A stretch of 64,000 bases of DNA from Gracilimonas sp040904925 (lineage in GTDB: Bacteria; Bacteroidota; Rhodothermia; Balneolales; Balneolaceae), in NCBI GenBank assembly GCA_040904925.1, contig JBBDSP010000030.1, forward strand, positions 1 through 64,000, in the 5' to 3' direction. Each line of letters opens with the position of its first letter. Position 1 is the first letter of the stretch. This document shows positions 52,420-61,278 of this stretch, one piece after another. Both the position numbers and the translations under genes were made by a program. The notes under the pieces were generated by a model. That model saw only the letters and a list, made by a program, of their open reading frames with translations, had not been told where the DNA came from and ran no database searches.

Positions 52420-53460
52420 ATGATCTATCAAAAAATTATAAAACCGATATTATTCCAAAAAGATGCCGAAAAAGCTCATGAACTGGCTATCAAACTGGCG
52501 TCAAAAACGAGCAGCTCACGCTTTTTACAAGAGCTGACCTCTGCTATCTTCAAAAAATCTGATTCAGGGTTAGAGCAGGAATTATTTGGGCTCACCTTTC
52601 CAAATCCCATAGGGCTTGCAGCCGGTTTTGACAAAAACGGAACAACCCCAATGGCCATGCAAGCTTTAGGCTTCGGATTTGTTGAAGTGGGAAGTATTAC
52701 TGCAAAAGCTTCCAACGGGAATCCCAAGCCCAGAGCATTCAGAATTCCTGCAGATCATTCTGTTATAAACAGAATGGGGTTAAATAATGAAGGTGCTGAT
52801 GTGATCACTCACCGACTTTCTGGCTTAAACCTGAATATTCCTTTGGGTGTTAATATCGCTAAAACGAATGATACCTCCATTCACGGAGATGCTGCCCTGC
52901 AAGACTATTTATACAGCTACGAAAAAGCACAGTTGGTAGCTGATTATATCACCATCAATATATCCTGCCCAAATACCGGAGAAGGCAAAACGTTTGAGGA
53001 CCCTCAGGCTCTGCATGACCTTTTAGCTGTCTTAAAACCGGGTCAGGAAGACCGAAAACCATCGCTCGTTAAGTTTACAGTTGATATAGACAAACCTGCT
53101 TTAGAAAAATTGATCCGTATCTGCGAAGATTTTGAGGTCGCGGGTTATGTAGCAACAAATACCTCATCTGCTCGGAAAGGGTTGAAAACATCGGCGTCAA
53201 CTTTAGCGCAAATTGGAAACGGCGGACTAAGTGGCCGGGCTATCAGAGAAAGGAGTACACAGGTTGTGCGATGGATCAGGGAAATAGCCGGCGACAATAA
53301 ACCTATCATTGGGATTGGTGGGATTGATTCTCCTGAAGCAGCTTTGGAAAAAATAGAATCGGGAGCTGACCTTTTACAGATCTATACTGGACTTATTTAT
53401 GAAGGCCCCGGTTTGGTTTCATGCATTAAAAAAGAACTTTCTAAAAATAAGCTTGGTTAA
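52420..53460 (+). CDS. pyrD: Dihydroorotate dehydrogenase, class 2, with Cys base
   Basis: The fourth step of pyrimidine synthesis, an FMN enzyme linked to quinone. It has the class 2 N-terminal helices (YQKIIKPILFQKDAEKAHELAI), LAAGFDKNGTTPMAM, RMGLNNEGADV, GLSGRAIRERS and IIGIGGIDSPE. The catalytic-loop motif reads NISCPNTGEG, with Cys183 where class 2 enzymes carry Ser (NISSPNT). Cys is the base of class 1 enzymes. Such class 2 sequences occur in other bacteria, but this is worth noting. Its last 4 bases overlap the convergent TPR gene. Confidence 0.9.
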   Translation: MIYQKIIKPILFQKDAEKAHELAIKLASKTSSSRFLQELTSAIFKKSDSGLEQELFGLTFPNPIGLAAGFDKNGTTPMAMQALGFGFVEVGSITAKASNGNPKPRAFRIPADHSVINRMGLNNEGADVITHRLSGLNLNIPLGVNIAKTNDTSIHGDAALQDYLYSYEKAQLVADYITINISCPNTGEGKTFEDPQALHDLLAVLKPGQEDRKPSLVKFTVDIDKPALEKLIRICEDFEVAGYVATNTSSARKGLKTSASTLAQIGNGGLSGRAIRERSTQVVRWIREIAGDNKPIIGIGGIDSPEAALEKIESGADLLQIYTGLIYEGPGLVSCIKKELSKNKLG

Positions 53461-56183
53461 GGTATATTATTGATTGGGAAGGTGATTTCACATTCCAGCG
53501 CAACTGCCTGTCCTTCATACAATACCGGCTCAAAACTCAGAGATTCTTGGATCTGTTGATCAAACTCTTGCTTTAGGTCTTCCCCAACATTCTCAGTAAG
53601 TAGCGTGAATTCATCCGGAACTCCCCTTTGATTCACCCTAAAAAGGTATCTGAGTTCTTCGATCTCTTGTTGCTCTCTGATATTGATATTTCCCATGAAT
53701 TGAGCAATTCCTCCCCTTACTGCAAGCTGTTCACCGATCTCATCGCAATTCAAATAATCACCTCCATCCATTGAGGGTACTTCTTCATCAGTTTCAGGGT
53801 CTTGGTCTTGCATTGTTTCATCGGGGATTTGGAACTCTGTGTTTAGGCGAGTGACTCTGGGTTGTAATCCGGAATCCGGAAACATCTCCAAAAATGTATC
53901 AATAATCGCTCTTGTACTGTCCCAATACTCTCCCCGATATGGAAATACTTCGGACAGATCCGGCTCCTCAAATGTGGAATCAGTCATCGTCTGATATGCT
54001 GATCTTTGTTCTTCTGTTATAGTAGTATCCTGAAGCATTATACTCGCAGAATCTTGAGTGGCTTTGAATTCATTAAAATTCTCATTGCGCTCTCTTTTAG
54101 ATTCTATCCAGATTTCCATCTTGTTATCAAACGCAGAATCTTTTTTTGCTGAACTCATATATAACTGAATAGCTTCAAACTGTGCATCATCTGCCACTTC
54201 ATGAGTACTAAAATTCCGGGAAAAGGTTAGCAGCCGCTCTGCTTTAGCAGTTTCATCTAAACTATCTTGTTCCAGAATAACCCTATAAAGTTGTATTGGA
54301 TCTACCTCACTTAAACTGCCCTGACCAGTTCCCATAGAAAGATCATACTGCTCAGAAATTCGCTGCGCATACAATGTTGAAGGATACTCATCCACCAGTT
54401 TTAAAGCATACTCCCTGGATTTTACTTCATTCCCCTCTGAAGCATAAATTTCAGAAAGGGAATACAGGGAAACCATATTGATGTTATCATTGGATGGCCT
54501 TTGCACCGCCCTCTCAAAATAATAAATCGCACTGTCGGGCATATTCAATGAAAGGAAAAACAGGTTCCCAAGTTCATAGTCATAAGCCGCAATATTTTTA
54601 CGAACTGAATCTTGTGCTTCTTGGGTAAATGGGATGTCACTAAGATCAATTTCTATATTTAGCAACTCCGAATCTTCCGAAGCGATCTCATCCTCATCAA
54701 TTTCATTGCTAAAAGTTGAGGCTCTGATCATACTTCTTGCCCGCCAGTTATCAGCAAGCGGCCTGTTTCCCCATGTGGCATAAAACTGCTGACGCGAATT
54801 CTGCTGTTGTACTACACTTTTTTCATTCAGAAATCCATTTCCAGTGTTCTGCTCTGTTCCAGCCTCATCCTGATTGACCGAAGTCATTTGGTCTCTTTGT
54901 TGCTGCTGTTCATCCCTCAGAGCTTCGAGTTCCTCGATCTTTTTGAGTCTGGTTTCCGCAATAACAGAATCCAGTTCTGCCTGAGATAGTTGCCCCAATC
55001 TCAATAAACTATCCTGGTGAGCAGACTCGGATTTAATTCGGGCATAATTACCGAATGACTCCGCCAATTCCTGTGCTTCAAATTCCTCCGGCAATCTTTC
55101 AGCTGCTACATTTACCTGGGCTGCAGAATCATAGTAGGCAGCTGCTTTTGTAAAATCATCGTACCCAAAACGTTGAATTTCTGCAAGACCGTAGTATGCC
55201 TGGGCTCTGATCTCTGCCGGTGGCTGGCTGTTTCTATTGTGCAGAACGTTGTTGTAAAGAAGTTCGGCCTGTTGATAATTTTCTCTTTCATGTTCAGTCT
55301 TAGCAAGCTCAAAATCCAGCTCAGAACGGTACTCCAGGTTTTTATCATCCCGGATCATATCATCAAAGATACTAAACGCCAGATCGTTACGACCCAAATT
55401 TCGGGCTACCTCTGCCCTTTTTCGCTGCGCCAGGTATTGAACACGATACTCTGAAATGTGGTCTTCCACACTACTGTACGCCTGATAGGCCGCCTCCATG
55501 TCGCCAACCCGCTCATAGATTTGACCAAGCAGGAAATACCCACGCTCACGAAGTGCTTTCTCAGGAAGATCTGGTAATCCCTCTGCAAGGTTGGTTGCAG
55601 CCGGTTGCCAATCCCCTAAATCTACATAGTGCTGAGCTAATAAAATTTTTGCTTCAGCGGTGATCTTTTTATCCCAAGATTCCTCATTAAGGGAAAGCTG
55701 CTCGTTTAGAAATACAACTCCCTCATTATAAAGCTCCAGCTCTAATAATACTCTACCCTGCCATAAAATAGACAAGTGCTGCATCTCAGGCTCATCTGTG
55801 GTTATGTAAAGCTCTCTGAATTTTTGATCAGCTGAAAAATAATCCTGTCTGTAATAATAGGACTTACCAATTATATATATGGCATCATCCACCCATTTTG
55901 AGTCTTCGTGTCGCCGTAAGATATCAGCAGACTTTTGAATAGCTTTCTCGAAATCCTGTGCACCGGCGTTTACCGGTTTTTGGTGAACCCTGATTGGTTG
56001 AAGCGGATTGTATTCACGGTTCTGGCCAAGGTTCTTTTCTAAGCCGGCTTCGAAACTTTTCTCGGCATTATAAAAAGTATTATAGTATGCATTAAAGTTC
56101 TTCCAGTTCGACTGCAATGTAGTTTTGCACCCCGTCATCAAGATCAAAACTGAAATCCATAAAATGATTTTTGGCATACTCAT
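53457..56183 (-). CDS. Large TPR lipoprotein
   Basis: A 908-residue outer-membrane or periplasmic lipoprotein (lipobox ILMTGC, Cys19). Residues 30-400 hold many tetratricopeptide-like repeats (YIIGKSYYYRQDYFSADQKF, FLLGQIYERVGDMEAAYQAY). A Gln/Glu-rich coiled region near 410-450 and further TPR helices follow. The final 90 residues (LNCDEIGEQLAVRGG, RYLFRVNQRGVPDEFTLL) form a TonB-like C-terminal module. I do not recognise a named protein. It starts 24 bases after pyk on the same strand and ends in an overlap with pyrD. Confidence 0.7.
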   Translation of the reverse strand: MSMPKIILWISVLILMTGCKTTLQSNWKNFNAYYNTFYNAEKSFEAGLEKNLGQNREYNPLQPIRVHQKPVNAGAQDFEKAIQKSADILRRHEDSKWVDDAIYIIGKSYYYRQDYFSADQKFRELYITTDEPEMQHLSILWQGRVLLELELYNEGVVFLNEQLSLNEESWDKKITAEAKILLAQHYVDLGDWQPAATNLAEGLPDLPEKALRERGYFLLGQIYERVGDMEAAYQAYSSVEDHISEYRVQYLAQRKRAEVARNLGRNDLAFSIFDDMIRDDKNLEYRSELDFELAKTEHERENYQQAELLYNNVLHNRNSQPPAEIRAQAYYGLAEIQRFGYDDFTKAAAYYDSAAQVNVAAERLPEEFEAQELAESFGNYARIKSESAHQDSLLRLGQLSQAELDSVIAETRLKKIEELEALRDEQQQQRDQMTSVNQDEAGTEQNTGNGFLNEKSVVQQQNSRQQFYATWGNRPLADNWRARSMIRASTFSNEIDEDEIASEDSELLNIEIDLSDIPFTQEAQDSVRKNIAAYDYELGNLFFLSLNMPDSAIYYFERAVQRPSNDNINMVSLYSLSEIYASEGNEVKSREYALKLVDEYPSTLYAQRISEQYDLSMGTGQGSLSEVDPIQLYRVILEQDSLDETAKAERLLTFSRNFSTHEVADDAQFEAIQLYMSSAKKDSAFDNKMEIWIESKRERNENFNEFKATQDSASIMLQDTTITEEQRSAYQTMTDSTFEEPDLSEVFPYRGEYWDSTRAIIDTFLEMFPDSGLQPRVTRLNTEFQIPDETMQDQDPETDEEVPSMDGGDYLNCDEIGEQLAVRGGIAQFMGNINIREQQEIEELRYLFRVNQRGVPDEFTLLTENVGEDLKQEFDQQIQESLSFEPVLYEGQAVALECEITFPINNIP

Positions 56184-56207
56184 AGTGCTATGCTTTAACG
56201 TAGTATA

Positions 56208-57641
56208 CTAACCGATCGTGCTTACTTTGATCATATTTGTTCGGCCACGTTTAGCGATCGGCATTCCGGTAGCCACAATAATCCGATCTCCGGTTCTAAC
56301 CATGCCATTGTCCTGAAGATAATCTTCCATCATCTTAACACTTTGGTCTGTATCAAAAAGCTCATCCAGTCGAACGGAGTAGACTCCCCAGATCAGATTC
56401 AGCTGGCGGCGAACTTTTTGGTTTTCAGTAAAAGCCACTATTGGAACCTTTGGCCGAAACTTTGCAATTCTTCGTGCCGTGTTCCCTGAATGAGTTATAG
56501 TACTAATCGCTTTTGCCTCTACATTTTCAGCTATTGTGACACAAGAATAAGCAAGTGATTCTATCACCTGCTTTTCCTTCCATTCCGGCTTACGATAACC
56601 AAGGCTATTATAAAGTTGTGGACGATTATCTTCAATGGAACGGCAAATACGATCCATTACATTAACCGCTTCCATGGGATAGGCTCCGGCAGCTGTTTCA
56701 CCTGATAACATGACCGCATCCGTTCCGTCAAGCACGGCATTGGCTACATCAGAACTTTCAGCTCGGGTAGGTCGTGGATTGTAAATCATAGAATCAAGCA
56801 TTTGTGTTGCAGTGATTACCGGTTTACCGGCCACACGGCATTTTTCAATGATCATTTTTTGAACTACGGGAACCTGTTCGGTCGGAATTTCAATTCCCAA
56901 ATCTCCCCTTGCAACCATGATTCCGTCAGCTTCCTCAATAATCTCATCGATCACATCAAGAGCCTCAGGTTTCTCGATCTTAGCAATAACTCCTGCCTGA
57001 CTTCCTGCAGCTCTAATTCTTGAAATAATATCACGTACATCTTTTGCAGTCCGAACAAAAGAAAGAGCGATGTAATCCACATCTTGCTTGATACCAAAAG
57101 CGAGATCCTCAATATCTTTTTCAGTCATTGATGGAATTGAAATCCGAACATTTGGCAGATTCACTCCCTTTCTCGATTTTAGCTCTCCACCCGTTACTAC
57201 TTTTGCCTGTAATGAATCAGGATATTTTTCTGTGACTTTAAATTCCAACAACCCATCATCCAGCAGAATAGAATTTCCCGGTTCGGCTTCATGTATAAGG
57301 CTCTTATAATCAATGGGAATAACCTCACTGGTTCCTTCAACTTCTTCCGCTGTAATCTTAACTACAGATCCTGTTTCAAGATTCTGTCCACCATCTTTCA
57401 TCTGCCCCACTCGGATCTTAGGTCCTTGAAGATCCATCAACACCGGAATACTGTATTTATATTTTTTTGCAGCCTTCCGAATATTTTTAATCACCTGAGC
57501 GTGATCAGCATGGGTTCCGTGAGAGAAATTTACTCTCGCAACGTTCATCCCGTGCAATAGCAGATCTTCTATTTTCTCTTGAGTGTTACAACTTGGACCG
57601 ATGGTACAAACTATTTTAGTCCGCCGTCTTGCAGAAATCAT
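56208..57641 (-). CDS. pyk: Pyruvate kinase
   Basis: A 477-residue glycolytic enzyme making ATP and pyruvate. Motifs are RRTKIVCTIGPSC, ARVNFSHGTH, MDLQGPKIRVG, AKIEKPEALD, MVARGDLGIEIP and TQMLDSMIYNPRPTRAESSDVAN. The C-terminal allosteric domain is present. It leads the pyk-TPR transcript and is divergent from the GWxTD genes. Confidence 0.95.
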   Translation of the reverse strand: MISARRRTKIVCTIGPSCNTQEKIEDLLLHGMNVARVNFSHGTHADHAQVIKNIRKAAKKYKYSIPVLMDLQGPKIRVGQMKDGGQNLETGSVVKITAEEVEGTSEVIPIDYKSLIHEAEPGNSILLDDGLLEFKVTEKYPDSLQAKVVTGGELKSRKGVNLPNVRISIPSMTEKDIEDLAFGIKQDVDYIALSFVRTAKDVRDIISRIRAAGSQAGVIAKIEKPEALDVIDEIIEEADGIMVARGDLGIEIPTEQVPVVQKMIIEKCRVAGKPVITATQMLDSMIYNPRPTRAESSDVANAVLDGTDAVMLSGETAAGAYPMEAVNVMDRICRSIEDNRPQLYNSLGYRKPEWKEKQVIESLAYSCVTIAENVEAKAISTITHSGNTARRIAKFRPKVPIVAFTENQKVRRQLNLIWGVYSVRLDELFDTDQSVKMMEDYLQDNGMVRTGDRIIVATGMPIAKRGRTNMIKVSTIG

Positions 57642-57785
57642 AAAGAGTGACTATTTAAGTGAGTAAGTTTAAATGTTATACTAAAGATAGGCTAAATGTG
57701 GTTATTATTGTGAAATGTTTTTTAAAAAACTTTGTTTAGCACATAACAGGCTGTATAACAAATACAAGAAGGTTCAATTAACATT

Positions 57786-59213
57786 ATGCGCATAAACTCG
57801 CTACAACTATTTATTTTAGCCCTGTCAATTTTGGGCATCATGCTTATTGGGTGCTCAAATAGCTATCACGACGAAATAGATCGCGGTGAAGGCTACGACT
57901 ACCGCCCGGGCTACCCTGAGCTTCGTCTTGCAGCAGCCGGCTTTATAGACGAAACCGGAGACTCTTACATTATTGTTTCCGGAGAGATAGTGCAGGGGAG
58001 CCTTGTTTACTCTGGAAAAGATGACATTCTCACAGCAAGTGCAAATATTGAAGTCCAGATCATGCACGATGAGACTCAAGAAATAACCGTTCGGGAAAAT
58101 TATGACCTGAGTATCGAAAGTGAAAACAAAAATATTGTATCCAATCAGGATGTTGAAAAAATTGAGTATGAATATGGGGCTTCCCCGGGCTCTTACACCG
58201 TCCAGATTATCATAACAGATGAAACGTCAGGTCGTGAAACCATACGAACAACCAAAACCTCTATTCCTGATGCAAGGGATGATCAATCACATATTACTGA
58301 AATACGGATTTTAGGAAAGGACAATTCTAAATCTTCAACCGAATTCAGTCAAAGCACAACGTACGATATTCCATCCCGATTCGATTCCTTAAAGTTTGTT
58401 TTCCAGGTTACCAATAATGACCCTGAAGAACCCATAGAAATTGAATCACGTTTATTAAAATTCAGGGCAGATGATGAACCTGCCAGAAGGATGAACAACG
58501 TGAATCGCTCTCCTTCAAGTCTTCCTTACAAAGGAATAGATTATGATGAATATGAGGTAATACAATCATCTACGAGGTCGTTAGACCAGCCAGGTAGTGT
58601 GATCATTGAACTGGCTTTTGAAGATCTGGAGCGTGGAAATTATAGGTTAGAAGTCACTTCAAATAAGGGGGAAGAAAATGAGATCTATAAAGGAAGAGCA
58701 TTTGGTGTTAAAAGCCCTAACTATCCTTCTCTTAAAACATCGAAAGAACTGGCTGCACCCCTTTATTATCTCATGAGTGACAAAAAATACGACAGATTGA
58801 TGGCTATCAATGATTCAGATTCTTTAAAACGAGCTATTGACCGCTTTTGGCTTTCAAACATAGGAAATTCAATTAAAGCCAAGGAAATCGTTTCCATGTA
58901 TTATCAAAGGGTTGAAGAAGCTAACAAGCAGTTTTCAAATTTTAAGGAGGGCTGGAAAACGGACCCCGGTATGATGTATATTTTATTTGGCCCGCCTTGG
59001 TATGTGGATAGATTTTCAAATGAAATGACATGGTCATACAGCTATAACAGAGATGATCCGGAAAAGACTTTTGTTTTTACCCGTCCCAAACTAAAGACTA
59101 AATATTATCCATTTGATAATTATATCCTTGAGCGAACAACTTATTATTATACGGTCCAATATTCTCAAATTGAAAGATGGAAGAATGGGAGTATACTAAA
59201 CCAAAATTTATAG
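57786..59213 (+). CDS. GWxTD-domain lipoprotein, copy 1
   Basis: A 475-residue lipoprotein (lipobox MLIGC, Cys23). Residues 30-330 are beta-rich and extracytoplasmic. The C-terminal GWxTD domain (about residues 335-475) holds GWKTD at 389-393, preceded by EEANKQFSNFKE and followed by MMYILFGPPW. GWxTD proteins are common in Bacteroidota and Acidobacteria, often beside outer-membrane systems; their function is unknown. A second, clearly homologous gene starts 44 bases downstream. Confidence 0.85.
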   Translation: MRINSLQLFILALSILGIMLIGCSNSYHDEIDRGEGYDYRPGYPELRLAAAGFIDETGDSYIIVSGEIVQGSLVYSGKDDILTASANIEVQIMHDETQEITVRENYDLSIESENKNIVSNQDVEKIEYEYGASPGSYTVQIIITDETSGRETIRTTKTSIPDARDDQSHITEIRILGKDNSKSSTEFSQSTTYDIPSRFDSLKFVFQVTNNDPEEPIEIESRLLKFRADDEPARRMNNVNRSPSSLPYKGIDYDEYEVIQSSTRSLDQPGSVIIELAFEDLERGNYRLEVTSNKGEENEIYKGRAFGVKSPNYPSLKTSKELAAPLYYLMSDKKYDRLMAINDSDSLKRAIDRFWLSNIGNSIKAKEIVSMYYQRVEEANKQFSNFKEGWKTDPGMMYILFGPPWYVDRFSNEMTWSYSYNRDDPEKTFVFTRPKLKTKYYPFDNYILERTTYYYTVQYSQIERWKNGSILNQNL

Positions 59214-59257
59214 AAAGTTGTACAAGTCAAAAAATTCTTTGATATCAGAATAAAGCT

Positions 59258-60682
59258 ATGGTACCTAAATATAAAAAAGCTTCAAGTACACTATTCTTTC
59301 TCTGTATAGGCCTTATATTTAGTAGCTGTTCTAACAATTATTACGACAATATTAACTTAGGAAAAGGATATGAATATCAACCTGGATTTCCAGAGTTAAG
59401 ATTTGCCGCTTCAGGACTTATCGATGACTTTGGAGATCCTTACATACTTATTTCGGGAGATATTGTTAAGGGCAGTCTTATCTATTCTGCTTCTGGTGAG
59501 AAATTTCAAGCTAATGCATCGTTAAGCATACGAGTAAGTAACCATCAAACTAATGATGTTTTAGTTAATGAATCATATGAAATAACAATCACAGATGATT
59601 CTGGAAATATTGTTAACAGTCAAGATATAGAGCATTTTGAGTATAATTATAAAGTACCGGCGGGAAATTATATTGTTGAAGCAACTATTACAGATAAAAA
59701 TTCTGAAAAATGGACCTATAGATCAACTCAAACAGTCATTCCAAATTCTGAGACTAATGAGTCTCACATTACAGAAATTCAGATTCTGGCAAAAAAATCT
59801 AAGGAAGCCCAGTCAGATTTTAAACAAGCTACTACTTACGATATTCCATTAGAATACGATTCTCTGAAATTTGTTTTTCAAGTCACCAACAATTTTGCTG
59901 AACCTATAAACATTACTTCAACACTAATAAAATTCAGAGCTGATACTGCACCACCCCGGTTTATGAATGAGCTTAATTATACACCTTCATCAATTGGCTA
60001 CATTGGTATCGATTTTGATAAAAGAGAGCTTATTGAAAGTTCAACAAGAAACTTGAATCAAAAAGGAAGTGTCATAGTTGAGTTACCTTTTGAAAATTTA
60101 GAAACAGGTAATTATCTGATTGAGATACATTTATCTAAAAATGGAGAAAATGAAATATTTAAGGGAAGAGGATTTAGCATAAAACCAGATAACTACCCTT
60201 CTTTGAAGACACCTAAAGAGCTTGCAGAGCCATTGTATTTCCTTATGGAAAAGAATGCTTATGAACAATTACTCAAAATTAATGATCCTGATTCATTAAA
60301 GAATTCCATTGATAAATTTTGGCTTACTTATATAAATAATGCAGTAATAGCTAAGCAGGTCGTTTCTTCCTATTACCAACGTGTAGAAGAGGCCAACAAA
60401 CAATTTTCTAATTTCAAGGAAGGCTGGAAAACTGACAGAGGCATGATATACATATTATTTGGTCCTCCTTGGCATACCAACATATATAACAATAAACTTT
60501 ATTGGTCATACAGCCATAACAGAACTGACCCTGACTTAAATTTTGTTTTTGAAAGGCCTCAATTGAACTCTAAATATTTCCCATTTGATCATTTTATTCT
60601 GACTCGATCAAGCTCGTATTTTAGCACTCAATATAATCAGATCGAGCGATGGAAGAATGGAAGTATTTTATACAGAGATTAA
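59258..60682 (+). CDS. GWxTD-domain lipoprotein, copy 2
   Basis: A 474-residue paralogue of the preceding gene, similar from end to end, with lipobox IFSSC (Cys24) and GWKTD at the same residue 389. The motif core EEANKQFSNFKEGWKTD is identical. By eye its codon usage is more AT-rich, including many AAA, AAT and ATA codons. This could reflect an older duplication, relaxed selection or import. It is co-oriented and probably co-transcribed with copy 1. Confidence 0.85.
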   Translation: MVPKYKKASSTLFFLCIGLIFSSCSNNYYDNINLGKGYEYQPGFPELRFAASGLIDDFGDPYILISGDIVKGSLIYSASGEKFQANASLSIRVSNHQTNDVLVNESYEITITDDSGNIVNSQDIEHFEYNYKVPAGNYIVEATITDKNSEKWTYRSTQTVIPNSETNESHITEIQILAKKSKEAQSDFKQATTYDIPLEYDSLKFVFQVTNNFAEPINITSTLIKFRADTAPPRFMNELNYTPSSIGYIGIDFDKRELIESSTRNLNQKGSVIVELPFENLETGNYLIEIHLSKNGENEIFKGRGFSIKPDNYPSLKTPKELAEPLYFLMEKNAYEQLLKINDPDSLKNSIDKFWLTYINNAVIAKQVVSSYYQRVEEANKQFSNFKEGWKTDRGMIYILFGPPWHTNIYNNKLYWSYSHNRTDPDLNFVFERPQLNSKYFPFDHFILTRSSSYFSTQYNQIERWKNGSILYRD

Positions 60683-60703
60683 AGGAAACAGAATACAGCA
60701 GCT

Positions 60704-61183
60704 CTATTTTAAACTTCCTTTGCTGATTCTTAGAGGATAGTTATCAGATGTTTTGACAGATATTTGAGTAGAATCACTCTTCATAATACTAAGTTGACCA
60801 CTAATCGTAATTAGATGTGGATCAATTATTACATATTTTGGATCATCTTCTGATAAGATTTCTTCATTGATATATCTAATAAATAATGATAACTGAATAG
60901 CGATATTCCTGCTGTTTACTTTAACTTCTTTTATCTTAGTACCAATCGAATCTTGAACAATATTAGCAGGTAATGGGAATACATTCTCTTCTAAGTTCGT
61001 AGGCTTAGTTTTATAATGTTCAAAACGCCAGTTATCAATTTCCAACCAATCTCCCTTTTCAAAGTTTTGCTGAAGGTTGAAAAAATCCATTACTATTAAC
61101 AGGTTCTCATTTTGTTCATTTGAACACCCCATTAAAACTAATGGCAGAATGAATATTAATAAATAAATTCTTGTTTTAATCAC
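60704..61183 (-). CDS. Small lipoprotein, unknown
   Basis: A 159-residue lipoprotein (lipobox VLMGC, Cys20) with a soluble beta-rich body (GDWLEIDNWRFEHY). I recognise no family. It faces the GWxTD genes and lies downstream of the terminator that follows susD, so it may be transcribed alone. Confidence 0.55.
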   Translation of the reverse strand: MIKTRIYLLIFILPLVLMGCSNEQNENLLIVMDFFNLQQNFEKGDWLEIDNWRFEHYKTKPTNLEENVFPLPANIVQDSIGTKIKEVKVNSRNIAIQLSLFIRYINEEILSEDDPKYVIIDPHLITISGQLSIMKSDSTQISVKTSDNYPLRISKGSLK

Positions 61184-61205
61184 AATTATATTTGTTTTAA
61201 GTCAT

Positions 61206-61240
61206 AAAAAAAAAAAGAGCCCAAATATAATTTGGGCTCT
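61206..61240 (-). terminator. Terminator downstream of susD
   Basis: AGAGCCCAAA and TTTGGGCTCT form a perfect 10-bp stem with a 5-base loop, extended by A-T pairs. On the minus strand it is followed by a long T-run. It ends the susC-susD transcript. Confidence 0.9.
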
Positions 61241-61278
61241 TTTAAGTTTAAGGAATTGTTTACTAAATATTCAATTAA

